This document shows positions 16,590 through 25,366 of a stretch of 64,000 nt of DNA, in pieces. The DNA lies in NCBI RefSeq assembly GCF_051650185.1, contig NZ_JBOFIN010000026.1:4215-68214 (forward strand), given 5' to 3'. Made by a program: the position numbers and the translations under genes. Under the pieces are notes generated by a model. The model saw only the letters and a program-made list of their open reading frames with translations. It did not search any database and was not told the DNA's origin. Source of the DNA: Scandinavium sp051650185 (GTDB taxonomy: Bacteria; Pseudomonadota; Gammaproteobacteria; Enterobacterales; Enterobacteriaceae). Numbering within the stretch: position 1 is the first letter of the stretch; each line of letters opens with the position of its first letter.

Positions 16590-17222
16590 TCAGAAGCGGT
16601 AGCCTGCTGAGAACATAAACACCCACGGGTCAAGGCGTGTATGAATAGTCTGACTCTGACCGCCTGCTTTGAATTTCACGTCGGTGTCGATATCCATGTA
16701 CCAGACGGAGGCGTTAATCAGCCAGTCGCGGTTGATTAAATAATCCACCCCAACCTGCCCCGCTGCGCCCCAGGAATCATCTGCGCTGAGGTCGGACAGA
16801 CCTTTATCCTTCCCGTTATCGTTGAAGTCGGTGTTAAAGAAAGTGGTGTAGTTGATCCCTGCGCCCACATAAGGACGGACCTTACTGTCGGCCTCAAAGA
16901 AGTACCACTGCGCCATCAACGTTGGCGGTAACAGATTCACTGTGGCAAGGGTTCCGGTCGGGCCGGTGCCCACTTTGTTACGGAACGGTGTGGCGGCCAA
17001 CAGCTCGATACCGATGTTATCGGTCGCCATATAGGTAAAGGTCAACCCCATTTGGGTATTGTTATCGACGGTAAAACTGCCCAGTCCAAGCACATTGTCA
17101 GAGCCTTCCGTCGGGCGAACTGTTGCGCTACCGGCACGAATAAAGAACTCACCCGCTTCATGCGCCCAGGCTCCCCCAGAGAGACTGCTTAAAACCAGTG
17201 CTGCCACGGCTAACTTTTTCAT
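16590..17222 (-). CDS. ompW: Outer membrane protein OmpW
   Basis: 210 residues. A cleavable signal peptide (MKKLAVAALVLSSLSGGAWA, then HEAGEF) precedes an eight-stranded beta-barrel ending in the aromatic Phe (SAGYRF) that outer-membrane insertion requires. OmpW forms a narrow hydrophobic channel and is a colicin S4 receptor in E. coli. Its expression responds to oxygen and redox regulators. The ATG of MKKLAVA is preferred over the GTG two codons earlier because AGGAG lies 5 nt upstream of it. The protein is the standard family length. Confidence 0.95.
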   Translation of the reverse strand: MKKLAVAALVLSSLSGGAWAHEAGEFFIRAGSATVRPTEGSDNVLGLGSFTVDNNTQMGLTFTYMATDNIGIELLAATPFRNKVGTGPTGTLATVNLLPPTLMAQWYFFEADSKVRPYVGAGINYTTFFNTDFNDNGKDKGLSDLSADDSWGAAGQVGVDYLINRDWLINASVWYMDIDTDVKFKAGGQSQTIHTRLDPWVFMFSAGYRF

Positions 17223-17601
17223 TTCCACTCCTTCCTTATGGTTTTATCCGCGCGGTGAATATACCCACAAAAGAGTAATAACGATCCAATCGGGATCACA
17301 TTCAGTCTTGAGATTTAACATTCATTGATCTGGATTAATTTTTGGTTACCAAAGAGAGCCGAATAAATCGCATCCACATCAATTTTCAGCCTTTTGTCTG
17401 TTACAAAATCAGCTTCAACGGTGTGATGTTCGGCAAAGATCAGCCAGGCATCGCGCCCGGCACTCCCATCAGAGGTCACTGCGGCTTACCGCCCCTTTAC
17501 AAAGATATGCTTTTCCATACAGGTGTTGATGCTGCCACTTTGCCGCTGGCTGAGTTACAATTGCCGGCTTAATCACAGCAGGTAAGACTCAAGGAGAGTG
17601 C
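17223..17601. promoter_or_regulatory. ompW-yciC divergent intergenic region with an FNR-like box
   Basis: No supported gene in 379 bp. TTGAT-CTGG-ATTAA (17325-17338) matches the FNR consensus TTGAT-N4-ATCAA at nine of ten fixed positions and lies about 100 bp upstream of the ompW start, consistent with the known FNR control of ompW in E. coli. Close to yciC a good Shine-Dalgarno (AAGGAGAG) is seen. A 76-codon frame inside has a TTG start and no features of a protein. Confidence 0.55.
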
Positions 17602-18345
17602 ATGTCTATCACGGCAAGTTCTGTTTTCCGTGACACGGGTAATTTTTTTCGTAATCAGTTCGTTACCCTTTTACTGATTGCGTTGTTGTGTGCGTTTATC
17701 ACGGTGGTACTTGGCCATGCGTTCTCACCCAGCGACGAACAACTCGCCCTTCTGAAAGAAGGCGATAACCTCGCAGGCAGCGCCGGACTGTTTGAGCTGG
17801 TGCAAAACATGACGCCTGAGCAGCAGCAAATCCTGCTGCGTGCCTCTGCGGCATCCACGTTTTCCGGGCTGATTGGCAATGCCATTCTGGCAGGTGGCGT
17901 GTTGCTGACGATTCAGATGGTGTCAGCAGGCCAGCGTATTAGCGCCCTGCGCGCTATCGGGGCCAGTGCGCCGGTGCTGCCGAAGCTGTTACTGCTGATT
18001 TTCATCACCACCTTCCTGGTGCAGATGGGCGTGATGCTGGTGGTGGTGCCGGGTGTGCTGCTCGCTATCGTGCTCGCCTTCGCGCCTGTCATGATGGTGC
18101 AGGACAAAATGGGGATCTTCACCTCCATGCGCAGCAGCATGCGTCTGGCGTGGGCTAATATGCGTATGGTGGCTTCACCGGTCATGGGCTGGCTGCTGGC
18201 AAAAACGCTGCTGCTGATGTTTGCACCCAACTTTGCCGTGCTGTCGCCAAACGTCGGCGCGGTGGTGGTGAACTGTATCAGTAACCTCATTTCTGCTTTG
18301 TTGCTGATCTATTTATTCCGCCTGTATATGCTTATTCGTAACTGA
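17602..18345 (+). CDS. yciC: YciC family inner membrane protein
   Basis: 247 residues with about six hydrophobic helices (near 22-40, 85-105, 115-135, 140-165, 190-212 and 220-245). It matches the UPF0259/YciC family of E. coli. The Shine-Dalgarno AAGGAG lies 6 nt before the ATG. The function is not known. It is the first gene of the yciC-yciB-yciA group, with a G+C hairpin in the 50-bp gap to yciB. Confidence 0.92.
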   Translation: MSITASSVFRDTGNFFRNQFVTLLLIALLCAFITVVLGHAFSPSDEQLALLKEGDNLAGSAGLFELVQNMTPEQQQILLRASAASTFSGLIGNAILAGGVLLTIQMVSAGQRISALRAIGASAPVLPKLLLLIFITTFLVQMGVMLVVVPGVLLAIVLAFAPVMMVQDKMGIFTSMRSSMRLAWANMRMVASPVMGWLLAKTLLLMFAPNFAVLSPNVGAVVVNCISNLISALLLIYLFRLYMLIRN

Positions 18346-18352
18346 TCCCTTT

Positions 18353-18371
18353 GGCCCGGAGCGTCCGGGCC
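18353..18371. other. G+C-rich hairpin between yciC and yciB
   Basis: GGCCCGGA-GCG-TCCGGGCC, a perfect 8-bp stem without a T-run. It could protect the 3' end of a processed yciC message or be a decayed REP unit; it is not an obvious terminator. Confidence 0.6.
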
Positions 18372-18395
18372 GCAACTGAATGACGGAAATGATGT

Positions 18396-18938
18396 ATGAA
18401 GCAGTTTCTCGATTTTTTACCGCTGGTGGTATTCTTTGTTTTCTACAAACTCTATGACATCTACGCTGCCACCACCGCGTTAATCGTCGCCACCGCCGTA
18501 GTGCTTATCTATAGCTGGGTGCGCTACCGCAAAGTTGAAAAAATGGCGTTGATCACTTTTGTGCTGGTCGCCGTCTTTGGCGGGCTGACGCTGTTCTTCC
18601 ATAACGATGAATTTATCAAATGGAAGGTCACGGTGATTTACGGTCTGTTTGCTGGCGCGCTGCTCGTCAGCCAGTGGATCATGAAGAAACCACTGATTCA
18701 GCGCATGCTCGGCAAAGAGCTGACCCTGCCGCAATTTGTCTGGTCGCGCCTGAATATCGCCTGGGCGGTATTCTTTATTCTGTGTGGGCTGGCCAATATC
18801 TACATCGCCTTCTGGCTGCCGCAGAATATCTGGGTAAACTTTAAAGTGTTCGGCCTCACCGCGCTGACGCTGGTGTTCACCCTGCTGAGCGGCGTTTACA
18901 TCTACCGCCACATGCCCCAGGACGACAAGAATGACTGA
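18396..18938 (+). CDS. yciB: Inner membrane protein YciB (intracellular septation protein A family)
   Basis: 180 residues, five hydrophobic segments, opening MKQFLDFLPLVVFFVFYKLYD and ending with the cytoplasmic HMPQDDKND. This is the IspA/YciB family, implicated in envelope integrity and in septation through contacts with elongation and division proteins in E. coli. Its end overlaps the yciA start by 8 nt, so the two are cotranslated. Confidence 0.94.
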   Translation: MKQFLDFLPLVVFFVFYKLYDIYAATTALIVATAVVLIYSWVRYRKVEKMALITFVLVAVFGGLTLFFHNDEFIKWKVTVIYGLFAGALLVSQWIMKKPLIQRMLGKELTLPQFVWSRLNIAWAVFFILCGLANIYIAFWLPQNIWVNFKVFGLTALTLVFTLLSGVYIYRHMPQDDKND

Positions 18939-19329
18939 CAGCAGTAACACGCCGGTTGGCGATTTAGTTTTACGCACGCTGGCAATGCCGGCCGATACCA
19001 ACGCCAATGGGGATATTTTTGGTGGCTGGTTGATGTCGCAAATGGACCTGGGCGGCGCCATCATGGCGAAAGAAATCGCTCAGGGCCGCGTGGTCACCAT
19101 TCGGGTGGAAGGTATGACGTTCTTGCGCCCTGTCGCCGTGGGGGATGTAGTGTGCTGCTATGCGCGCTGCACGAAACGCGGCAACAGCTCCATCACGGTG
19201 AACATCGAAGTGTGGGTGAAGAAAGTCTCGTCTGAGCCGATTGGGCAACGCTACAAGGCGACTGAAGCGCTGTTTATCTACGTCGCCGTAGACAGCGAAG
19301 GTAAACCCCGGCCTTTCCCGAAAGTTTGA
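18931..19329 (+). CDS. yciA: Acyl-CoA thioesterase YciA
   Basis: 132 residues with a single hot-dog fold. The conserved DTNANGDIFGGWLMSQMD (about 17-34) contains the catalytic Asp and the helix dipole that binds the thioester. YciA hydrolyses a broad range of acyl-CoAs. In E. coli the next gene is tonB; here an intrinsic terminator and yniB follow, so a chromosomal rearrangement junction lies directly after this gene. Confidence 0.95.
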   Translation: MTDSSNTPVGDLVLRTLAMPADTNANGDIFGGWLMSQMDLGGAIMAKEIAQGRVVTIRVEGMTFLRPVAVGDVVCCYARCTKRGNSSITVNIEVWVKKVSSEPIGQRYKATEALFIYVAVDSEGKPRPFPKV

Positions 19330-19344
19330 TGCTGTGCTGAAAAA

Positions 19345-19376
19345 ACAAAACCCGGTGATTGCCGGGTTTTGTCGTT
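19345..19376. terminator. Bidirectional terminator between yciA and yniB
   Basis: ACAAAACCCGG / CCGGGTTTTGT, a perfect 11-bp stem with a 6-nt loop. T-runs follow on the right (CGTTTT) and A-runs lie on the left, so it can serve both convergent genes. Confidence 0.88.
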
Positions 19377-19913
19377 TTAGAGGAAGCCTAACAGCTTAAA
19401 GAAGAAGTATCCGGCGACAATCACTATCACTGGCAACACATATAACGGGAAGATTTGCAGAAAAATGGTGTGGTGCGGCACCACAATTTTGGCTTCGATT
19501 TGTTCTTTGGTCAGCCCTTCCGGCCCTTTCCCTTTCTCCAGAATCATCTGGTCCTGTACCCCTTCCTTCAGAAACTTAGCCTGACGACTCATCCGCGCGC
19601 CAGAAGCCTGCAACGCCAGGCCAACGAAGATCAGGACGAAGATAATCCAGAAGCCGATATTGAGGCTGTGGTGAAAATCGGGCAGCGGCGAGTTGTACCA
19701 GAAGAAGTTAAGAAATGGCGTGTTGAAGCGAATCATCTCGATCATCACGTGCGCGAAGTCGAGCATGACGGCATCAATCCCTGGCTGCTTCTCGCTGTGT
19801 TCAAACATGAATTTGAGCACGGAAATCAGCGTGGAAATCACGGCAGGGATAAAAATAACCCATCCCAAAATGCGTTTCAGTATGGCAATGCGTCCAGCTT
19901 GTTGATACGTCAT
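19377..19913 (-). CDS. yniB: YniB family membrane protein
   Basis: 178 residues, about three transmembrane helices (near 14-35, 83-103 and 152-172), closely resembling E. coli YniB across its length (start MTYQQAGRIAILKRILGWVI, middle GLALQASGARMSRQAKFL, and the conserved VVPHHTIFLQ). Function unknown. It faces away from hxpB, the same arrangement as E. coli yniB/yniC. Confidence 0.92.
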   Translation of the reverse strand: MTYQQAGRIAILKRILGWVIFIPAVISTLISVLKFMFEHSEKQPGIDAVMLDFAHVMIEMIRFNTPFLNFFWYNSPLPDFHHSLNIGFWIIFVLIFVGLALQASGARMSRQAKFLKEGVQDQMILEKGKGPEGLTKEQIEAKIVVPHHTIFLQIFPLYVLPVIVIVAGYFFFKLLGFL

Positions 19914-20052
19914 GGTTTCCCCTTGTTCAGACGCGCTTTCTGTTTCGCTGTAAGTCTACCTTTAGTTGTCGCTTTTCGCCTGCGCTTTAAAAGCGTTATG
20001 GTGTACGATTAGGCCGAATCTCAGGCCTTTTTACCTCTACAGGAGTTGCCCT

Positions 20053-20721
20053 ATGACAGCCCAGCGTCAAATTCTTGCCGCTATTTTTGATATGGACGGT
20101 TTACTGATTGATTCCGAACCGCTGTGGGATCGCGCCGAACTGGACATCATTGCCAGCCTTGGCGTGGACATTTCCCGCCGCAACGAACTCCCGGACACGC
20201 TGGGTCTGCGCATCGACATGGTCGTAGAACTGTGGTTTGCCCAGCAGCCGTGGAACGGCCCGAGCCGTGAAGAAGTGACAGACACCATTATCAGCCGTGC
20301 TATTTCTCTGGTGGAGGAAGAACGTCCGCTGCTGCCAGGCGTACGTGAAGCGATTGCGCTGTGTAAAGCGCAAGGATTGAAAGTCGGCGTGGCTTCCGCT
20401 TCTCCTCTGCACATGCTGGAAAAAGTGCTGACCATGTTTGACCTGCGCGATCAGTTTGATGCGCTGGCTTCCGCCGAGAAACTGCCTTACAGCAAGCCGC
20501 ATCCTCAGGTTTATCTGGACTGCGCCGCTAAGCTTGGCGTTTCTCCGCTGACCTGTGTGGCACTCGAAGATTCCGTCAATGGGATGATCGCCAGCAAAGC
20601 CGCGCGCATGCGCTCCATCGTCGTGCCGGAACATGCAAACTTTGCCGATGCACGCTATGTGCTGGCTGACGTGAAGCTCAGTTCGCTTGAGCAGCTTACC
20701 GCCGCGCATCTGCTGGGCTAA
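20053..20721 (+). CDS. hxpB: Hexitol phosphatase B (HAD family; 2-deoxyglucose-6-phosphatase)
   Basis: 222 residues, HAD subfamily IA. The nucleophile Asp13 and acid Asp15 lie in IFDMDGLLIDSEP, motif II in VGVASASP, Lys in YSKPHP and motif IV in ALEDSVNG. The E. coli enzyme (YniC) dephosphorylates sugar and hexitol phosphates including 2-deoxyglucose 6-phosphate. The ATG is chosen by AGGAG 7 nt upstream; the longer open frame starts inside the yniB promoter region. Confidence 0.94.
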   Translation: MTAQRQILAAIFDMDGLLIDSEPLWDRAELDIIASLGVDISRRNELPDTLGLRIDMVVELWFAQQPWNGPSREEVTDTIISRAISLVEEERPLLPGVREAIALCKAQGLKVGVASASPLHMLEKVLTMFDLRDQFDALASAEKLPYSKPHPQVYLDCAAKLGVSPLTCVALEDSVNGMIASKAARMRSIVVPEHANFADARYVLADVKLSSLEQLTAAHLLG

Positions 20722-20729
20722 CACCTTCT

Positions 20730-20756
20730 CCCGGTAACACCGTTGCCGGGTTTTCC
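20730..20756 (+). terminator. hxpB terminator
   Basis: CCCGGTAAC-ACC-GTTGCCGGG (one G-U pair) followed by TTTTCC, 9 nt after the hxpB stop. Confidence 0.88.
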
Positions 20757-20823
20757 TCTCCTTATCGAGGTTTGCACGATAAAGCAGCGTGTGACAAAGA
20801 GTTACACCGTCACCTCTTCCGCC

Positions 20824-20860
20824 TACTGTACAAAAACCCTATACTGTATGAATCGACAGT
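20824..20860 (+). promoter_or_regulatory. LexA operator(s) of ydjM
   Basis: CTGT-ATGAATCG-ACAG (20844-20859) is a perfect CTGT-N8-ACAG SOS box. A much weaker half-matching copy starts at CTGTACAA (20826). E. coli ydjM also has tandem LexA sites in this arrangement, so SOS control is expected. Confidence 0.85.
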
Positions 20861-20875
20861 TTGACGGGTGTTATC

Positions 20876-21466
20876 ATGACAGCGGAAGGCCACCTGCTCT
20901 TTTCTATAGCCTGCGCGGTGTTTGCCAAAAATGCCGAGCTGACACCTGTACTGGCGCAAGGTGACTGGTGGCATATTGTTCCCGCAGCGGTGTTAACCTG
21001 CCTGCTGCCGGATATCGACCACCCGAAGTCATTTCTGGGGCAGCGATTAAGCTGGATAGCCAAACCTGTCGCCAGGGCCTTCGGTCATCGGGGCTTTACG
21101 CACAGCCTGCTGGCGGTCTTCGCCAGCCTGACGCTGTTTTACCTCAAAGTACCGGAGACCTGGATTGTGCCTGCCGATGCCATTCAGGGCATGGTGCTGG
21201 GTTACCTGAGCCATATTCTGGCCGATATGCTTACGCCTGCGGGCGTGCCTCTGCTGTGGCCCTGCCGCTGGCGCTTCCGTTTGCCGATTCTGGCACCTCG
21301 TAAAGGCAACCAACTGGAACGCGTCTTGTGCATGGCGTTGTTCGTTTACGCCGTCTGGATGCCCCAATCCATGCCCGAAAACAGCGCGGTTCGCTGGTCA
21401 TCAAACCTTATCAGCGCCCTGCAATTCCGCTTCGATCGCTTTATAAATCACCAGACTGAACGCTAA
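20876..21466 (+). CDS. ydjM: LexA-regulated inner membrane hydrolase-like protein YdjM
   Basis: 196 residues, the same as E. coli YdjM. It belongs to the YdjM/YfhO-type metal-dependent hydrolase-like membrane family. Conserved His/Asp residues are visible in LLPDIDHPKS, GHRGFTHSLLA and GYLSHILADMLTPAGVP, a pattern that suggests a membrane-embedded metal site. Several hydrophobic helices are present. I take the ATG of MTAEGHLLF; an in-frame TTG five codons earlier lacks a Shine-Dalgarno. An SOS box lies just upstream. Its biochemical activity is unknown. Confidence 0.93.
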   Translation: MTAEGHLLFSIACAVFAKNAELTPVLAQGDWWHIVPAAVLTCLLPDIDHPKSFLGQRLSWIAKPVARAFGHRGFTHSLLAVFASLTLFYLKVPETWIVPADAIQGMVLGYLSHILADMLTPAGVPLLWPCRWRFRLPILAPRKGNQLERVLCMALFVYAVWMPQSMPENSAVRWSSNLISALQFRFDRFINHQTER

Positions 21467-21597
21467 ACCAGCGATCTTTACTCATTTGGCATAAACCATT
21501 CCATTTGGATATAAGCGGCACTTCACACTTCTGCTACTCTTGCGCCATTAAAGTAGGCCTGTTTCTGGGCCTTATAATGACATCAGGAGAAACGGGG

Positions 21598-22989
21598 ATG
21601 AACTTTCCATTAATAGCGAACGTGATTGTGTTCGTGGTGTTGCTGTTTGCGCTGGGGCAAACCCGACATAAGCAGTGGAGTCTGGCGAAAAAGGTGCTGC
21701 TCGGTCTGGCGATCGGCGTGGTCTTTGGTCTGGCGCTGCAACTCATTTACGGTGCCGATAACCCGGTACTGAAAGACTCTATCCAGTGGTTCAACATTGT
21801 TGGCAACGGCTATGTGCAACTGCTGCAGATGATTGTGATGCCGCTGGTCTTCGCCTCGATTCTGAGTGCGGTGGCGCGTCTGCATAACGCTTCTCAGCTG
21901 GGTAAAATCAGCTTCCTGACTATCGGCACCTTGCTGTTCACCACGTTGATCTCTGCGCTGGTCGGTGTGCTGGTCACCAACCTGTTTGGCCTGAGCGCTG
22001 AAGGTCTGGTTCAGGGGACTGCCGAAACCGCCCGTCTGAACGCGATTCAAAGCACCTATGTTGGCAAAGTCGCTGACCTCAGCGTGCCGCAACTGCTGCT
22101 CTCTTTCGTGCCGAAAAACCCGTTTGCCGATCTGACCGGGGCGAACCCGACGTCAATCATCAGCATCGTTATCTTTGCGGCATTCCTGGGTGTGGCTGCG
22201 CTCAAATTGCTGAAAGACGATGAGCCGAAAGGCAAGCGCGTGCTGACCGCTATCGACACCCTGCAAGGCTGGGTGATGAAGCTGGTACGTCTGGTGATGC
22301 AACTGACCCCTTACGGCGTGCTGGCGCTGATGACCAAAGTGGTTGCCGGTTCTAACCTGCAGGACATCATCAAGCTCGGCGGTTTCGTGGTGGCCTCTTA
22401 CCTTGGTCTGGCGATCATGTTTGTGGTGCACGGCCTGCTGCTGGGCGCGAACGGCGTCAACCCGCTGAAGTACTTCCGTAAAGTCTGGCCTGTGCTGACC
22501 TTCGCCTTTACCAGCCGTTCCAGCGCCGCGTCTATTCCGCTGAACATCGAAGCGCAAACGCGTCGTCTGGGTGTGCCGGAATCTATCGCCAGCTTCTCCG
22601 CTTCCTTTGGTGCCACCATTGGTCAGAACGGTTGTGCGGGTCTTTACCCGGCGATGCTGGCGGTGATGGTTGCCCCAACGGTAGGCATTAACCCACTCGA
22701 CCCGCTGTGGATCGCAACGCTGGTCGGTATTGTCACCGTGAGCTCTGCGGGTGTGGCCGGTGTGGGCGGCGGCGCAACGTTTGCCGCGCTGATCGTGCTG
22801 CCTGCAATGGGTCTGCCGGTAACGCTGGTGGCGCTGTTGATTTCCATCGAACCGCTGATTGATATGGGCCGTACTGCGCTTAACGTCAACGGTTCCATGA
22901 CTGCGGGCACCCTGACCAGCCAGTGGCTGCGCCAGACGGATAAAGACGTGATGAACAGCGAAGACGAAGTCGAGCTGGCGCATCGCTAA
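21598..22989 (+). CDS. tcyP: L-cystine/sulfocysteine symporter TcyP
   Basis: 463 residues, dicarboxylate/amino acid:cation symporter family (former YdjN), opening MNFPLIANVIVFVVLLFAL. Re-entrant loop signatures are seen in TFAFTSRSSAASIPLN and SFGATIGQNGCAGLYPAM, and the C-terminal VSSAGVAGVGGGATFA. In E. coli it imports L-cystine under CysB control during sulfur shortage. The frame is open 31 codons upstream, but the ATG after GGAGAAACGGGG aligns with E. coli. Confidence 0.95.
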   Translation: MNFPLIANVIVFVVLLFALGQTRHKQWSLAKKVLLGLAIGVVFGLALQLIYGADNPVLKDSIQWFNIVGNGYVQLLQMIVMPLVFASILSAVARLHNASQLGKISFLTIGTLLFTTLISALVGVLVTNLFGLSAEGLVQGTAETARLNAIQSTYVGKVADLSVPQLLLSFVPKNPFADLTGANPTSIISIVIFAAFLGVAALKLLKDDEPKGKRVLTAIDTLQGWVMKLVRLVMQLTPYGVLALMTKVVAGSNLQDIIKLGGFVVASYLGLAIMFVVHGLLLGANGVNPLKYFRKVWPVLTFAFTSRSSAASIPLNIEAQTRRLGVPESIASFSASFGATIGQNGCAGLYPAMLAVMVAPTVGINPLDPLWIATLVGIVTVSSAGVAGVGGGATFAALIVLPAMGLPVTLVALLISIEPLIDMGRTALNVNGSMTAGTLTSQWLRQTDKDVMNSEDEVELAHR

Positions 22990-23011
22990 GCCCGATTTTG
23001 TTTGACACCTG

Positions 23012-23048
23012 AACGGTGAGCCAGAGCGAATCTGACTCACCGTTTTTT
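23012..23048 (+). terminator. tcyP terminator
   Basis: AACGGTGAG...CTCACCGTT with an inner CAGA-GCGAA-TCTG stem, followed by TTTTT. The dpiA stop codon on the other strand lies at its right edge. Confidence 0.88.
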
Positions 23049-23730
23049 ATAATGCGCTCCGGTAGATTCGCTGCGGTCGCCCTACTTTCCCATAAACGAT
23101 CTCCGCCACAATCTGCTGCTGACTTGCGGCAAATTCCAGATAACGTCTCGCCGTCGTCCGGCTCAGTTTAAGTTCCTGAGCAACGGTTTCTGCGGTGTGG
23201 CGCGTCTCATTGTCTTCAAACAAAGCCTGCACCTTGGCCAGCGTCAGCGCGTCGATACCGACGGGCAATTCCTCTCTGGTTTCGCCACGCGCATAAGCGT
23301 TGAACATCTGATCAATTTGCCTTTGGCTGGCGCTGGTTGCCGTCGCAAGCATCAGCATTCGCTGCTGGAAACGTTCCAGCGTCTGTTCCAGTCGTTCGTA
23401 GGAAAGCGGTTTGACTAGGTAATCAAATACCCCACCGCGTACGGCCTCTGACACGGTGTCCATATCACTTGCCGCCGTAGTGAATACCACGCCACAAGGG
23501 TTATGGGCTAGCGCAAGCTCATGCAGCAACGTGATGCCTTCGCCATCGGGCAGATAGTTATCCAGCAGGATCAGCGCCGGTTTAAAGCGCGCAATCATCA
23601 CCCGCGCCTGGGCCAGATTTCCTGCCAGCCACACTTGCCCGCAGCCGCGAAAATGGCGAATAAACTCGGCGTGCATTTCCGCCAGCGGCGTTTCATCTTC
23701 AACGATCAAAATTGTGAGAGGTTGTACCAT
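23047..23730 (-). CDS. dpiA: Citrate response regulator DpiA/CitB
   Basis: 227 residues. The receiver domain has acidic pocket residues in IVEDETP (11-12), phospho-acceptor Asp57 in LILLDNYLPDG, Thr in FTTAASD and Lys in LVKPLSYE. A C-terminal winged HTH (TAETVAQELKLSRTTARRYLE, ending KVGRPQRIY) is of the CitB/DcuR type. It activates citrate fermentation genes when citrate is sensed. Its ATG overlaps the kinase gene by 32 nt, so the pair is one transcript. No other citrate regulator is in the window. Confidence 0.93.
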   Translation of the reverse strand: MVQPLTILIVEDETPLAEMHAEFIRHFRGCGQVWLAGNLAQARVMIARFKPALILLDNYLPDGEGITLLHELALAHNPCGVVFTTAASDMDTVSEAVRGGVFDYLVKPLSYERLEQTLERFQQRMLMLATATSASQRQIDQMFNAYARGETREELPVGIDALTLAKVQALFEDNETRHTAETVAQELKLSRTTARRYLEFAASQQQIVAEIVYGKVGRPQRIYRSAL

Positions 23731-25366
23731 CGCGTAAAGTCACTTTCGGAATAAAAACGGAAAATAAAGCGCCGCAGGGATCATTGTCTTCCTGGATGAT
23801 CACGCCGCCACAGCGCGCTACGTAGCTTGAAATCAAATACAGGCCAATACCGTGCTCACCCGCGTCATCCTGCCTGGTGCTCATGCCCTGTTCAAAAATA
23901 CGGTCACGCAGACCGAACGGGACCCCGCATCCGTGGTCACCGACCTCAATGACAACGTCCTTGCCTTCATCGCTGAGGAAAAGGTCAACGGTTTTATCAC
24001 TCTGTGGGTTACGCAGGCTGGCTTCGAATGCGTTATCCAGCAGATTACCGACAATGGCGGCAAACTCAGTGCTGTCCAGACCAGACGGAAGCTGCCGCAA
24101 CTGGCTGCCTTCCACAATGTTCAGGGCGATGCCCAGTTCATTGGCACGCTGCACTTTGCCAAACAGCAAAGCCGCGACCTGCCGATCATCGAAGAAGGCG
24201 CGCAACCTGTCGATTAGCGTCTGTTGAGCCTGTGATTCACCTTTCACCATCTCCAGCGCCCGGTCGTACTCTTTCATTTGCAGCAAACCGCTGAGCGTCG
24301 CCATCCAGTTAAGATGCTCATGACGCAGCGCCCGCAGCCCTTCTATATACTGTTTCACCTGAGTTAACTGCGCGTTCAGGGTGCTGATTTCATCTTTACT
24401 GCGAAAGCTGATTATCGCCCCCAACATCTCATTACCGAAACGGATTGCGCCCCGATTGGCAATCACGCTCAGCCCGTTAAACGTGCACACCACATCCTGG
24501 CGCTTTTCGGCAATTTTCTCGGTAAAAAACGCGCAAGGCTGCACGACTTCGCCTATCGGCTGGCCCAGCCATTGTCGCCCCGGTGAACTCAAACCCAGCA
24601 TCTTGCGGGCGTTTCGGTTAATGGCTGTGATACGCCCTTGAGGATCGACCGCAATCAGCCCTTCAAACACCGAGCCAAACAGTGCCTCCTGCTGGCGCAC
24701 CACACGGGCAATCTGTCTGGGCTCCATCCCAAGCATTTGATGACGAATATGGCTGGAAAACAGCCACGAGAGCAGCAGCAACATCATCAGGATCAGGACA
24801 AAAACCCCGGCTAACGGCAATAAGAAATCGAGTCGCCAGCTGTCTATCTTGCTGACCAGATAGCCCAGCGACACCACGCCAATGACTTTATCGTGTTCAT
24901 CAAAAATGGGCGTTTTGGCCCGCATCGCCATGCCTATCGACCCTTCGCCGGTGATGAAATAACTTTCGCCTTTTTCCAGCGCACCGGGTTTGTTCCACTG
25001 CATCGGGTAGCCGATTTTTTGGGGATTGGGGTGATAAAGCCGGATAGAGTGACTGTCGCCAATGACCACATAATCAAAATCAGAACCGTCCGCCAGTTTA
25101 TTAACAATAGCTGCCAGTCGTGCGGTGTCTCGCGCTTTTACCGCGGCGACAAGACTGTCGCTGGAGGCAATAATTTTGGCCTGATTCATCGCCATATCAC
25201 GCACGTGGCGGGTGAGATAATCTCCGAAACTGGCCGAGAGATACTGGCCCAGCACGGTCACTAATAAAGTCGAGATCAGCAGAAGGAGCAAGAATATTCT
25301 GAGTGGAAATGCAAGACGGCGGAAAAACACAAATCCCTTTGCCGTTTTTTGACCTGACGTGATCAC
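23699..25366 (-). CDS. dpiB: Citrate sensor histidine kinase DpiB/CitA
   Basis: 555 residues. TM1 is about 20-42, the periplasmic PAS-like citrate-binding domain about 45-180 (with RLYHP at 109-113, the R-x-x-H arrangement used for citrate in CitA), TM2 about 182-204, and a cytoplasmic PAS about 225-330. The phospho-acceptor His349 is in ALRHEHLNWM, and the ATPase domain follows (GNLLDNAFEAS, GDHGCGVP, GEHGIGLYL). The start is the GTG of VITSGQKTAK, with GGTAAGAG upstream; no ATG is available nearby and the length fits the family. Transcribed divergently from citC. Confidence 0.93.
   Translation of the reverse strand: MITSGQKTAKGFVFFRRLAFPLRIFLLLLLISTLLVTVLGQYLSASFGDYLTRHVRDMAMNQAKIIASSDSLVAAVKARDTARLAAIVNKLADGSDFDYVVIGDSHSIRLYHPNPQKIGYPMQWNKPGALEKGESYFITGEGSIGMAMRAKTPIFDEHDKVIGVVSLGYLVSKIDSWRLDFLLPLAGVFVLILMMLLLLSWLFSSHIRHQMLGMEPRQIARVVRQQEALFGSVFEGLIAVDPQGRITAINRNARKMLGLSSPGRQWLGQPIGEVVQPCAFFTEKIAEKRQDVVCTFNGLSVIANRGAIRFGNEMLGAIISFRSKDEISTLNAQLTQVKQYIEGLRALRHEHLNWMATLSGLLQMKEYDRALEMVKGESQAQQTLIDRLRAFFDDRQVAALLFGKVQRANELGIALNIVEGSQLRQLPSGLDSTEFAAIVGNLLDNAFEASLRNPQSDKTVDLFLSDEGKDVVIEVGDHGCGVPFGLRDRIFEQGMSTRQDDAGEHGIGLYLISSYVARCGGVIIQEDNDPCGALFSVFIPKVTLRDGTTSHNFDR

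Noticed and set aside
17342..17572. 76-codon ORF upstream of yciC
   Set aside because: Starts at TTG without a Shine-Dalgarno, no recognisable motif, in the ompW-yciC control region.
22153..23040. 295-codon open frame on the minus strand
   Set aside because: It is antisense to tcyP; Arg/His/Gln-rich shadow composition.
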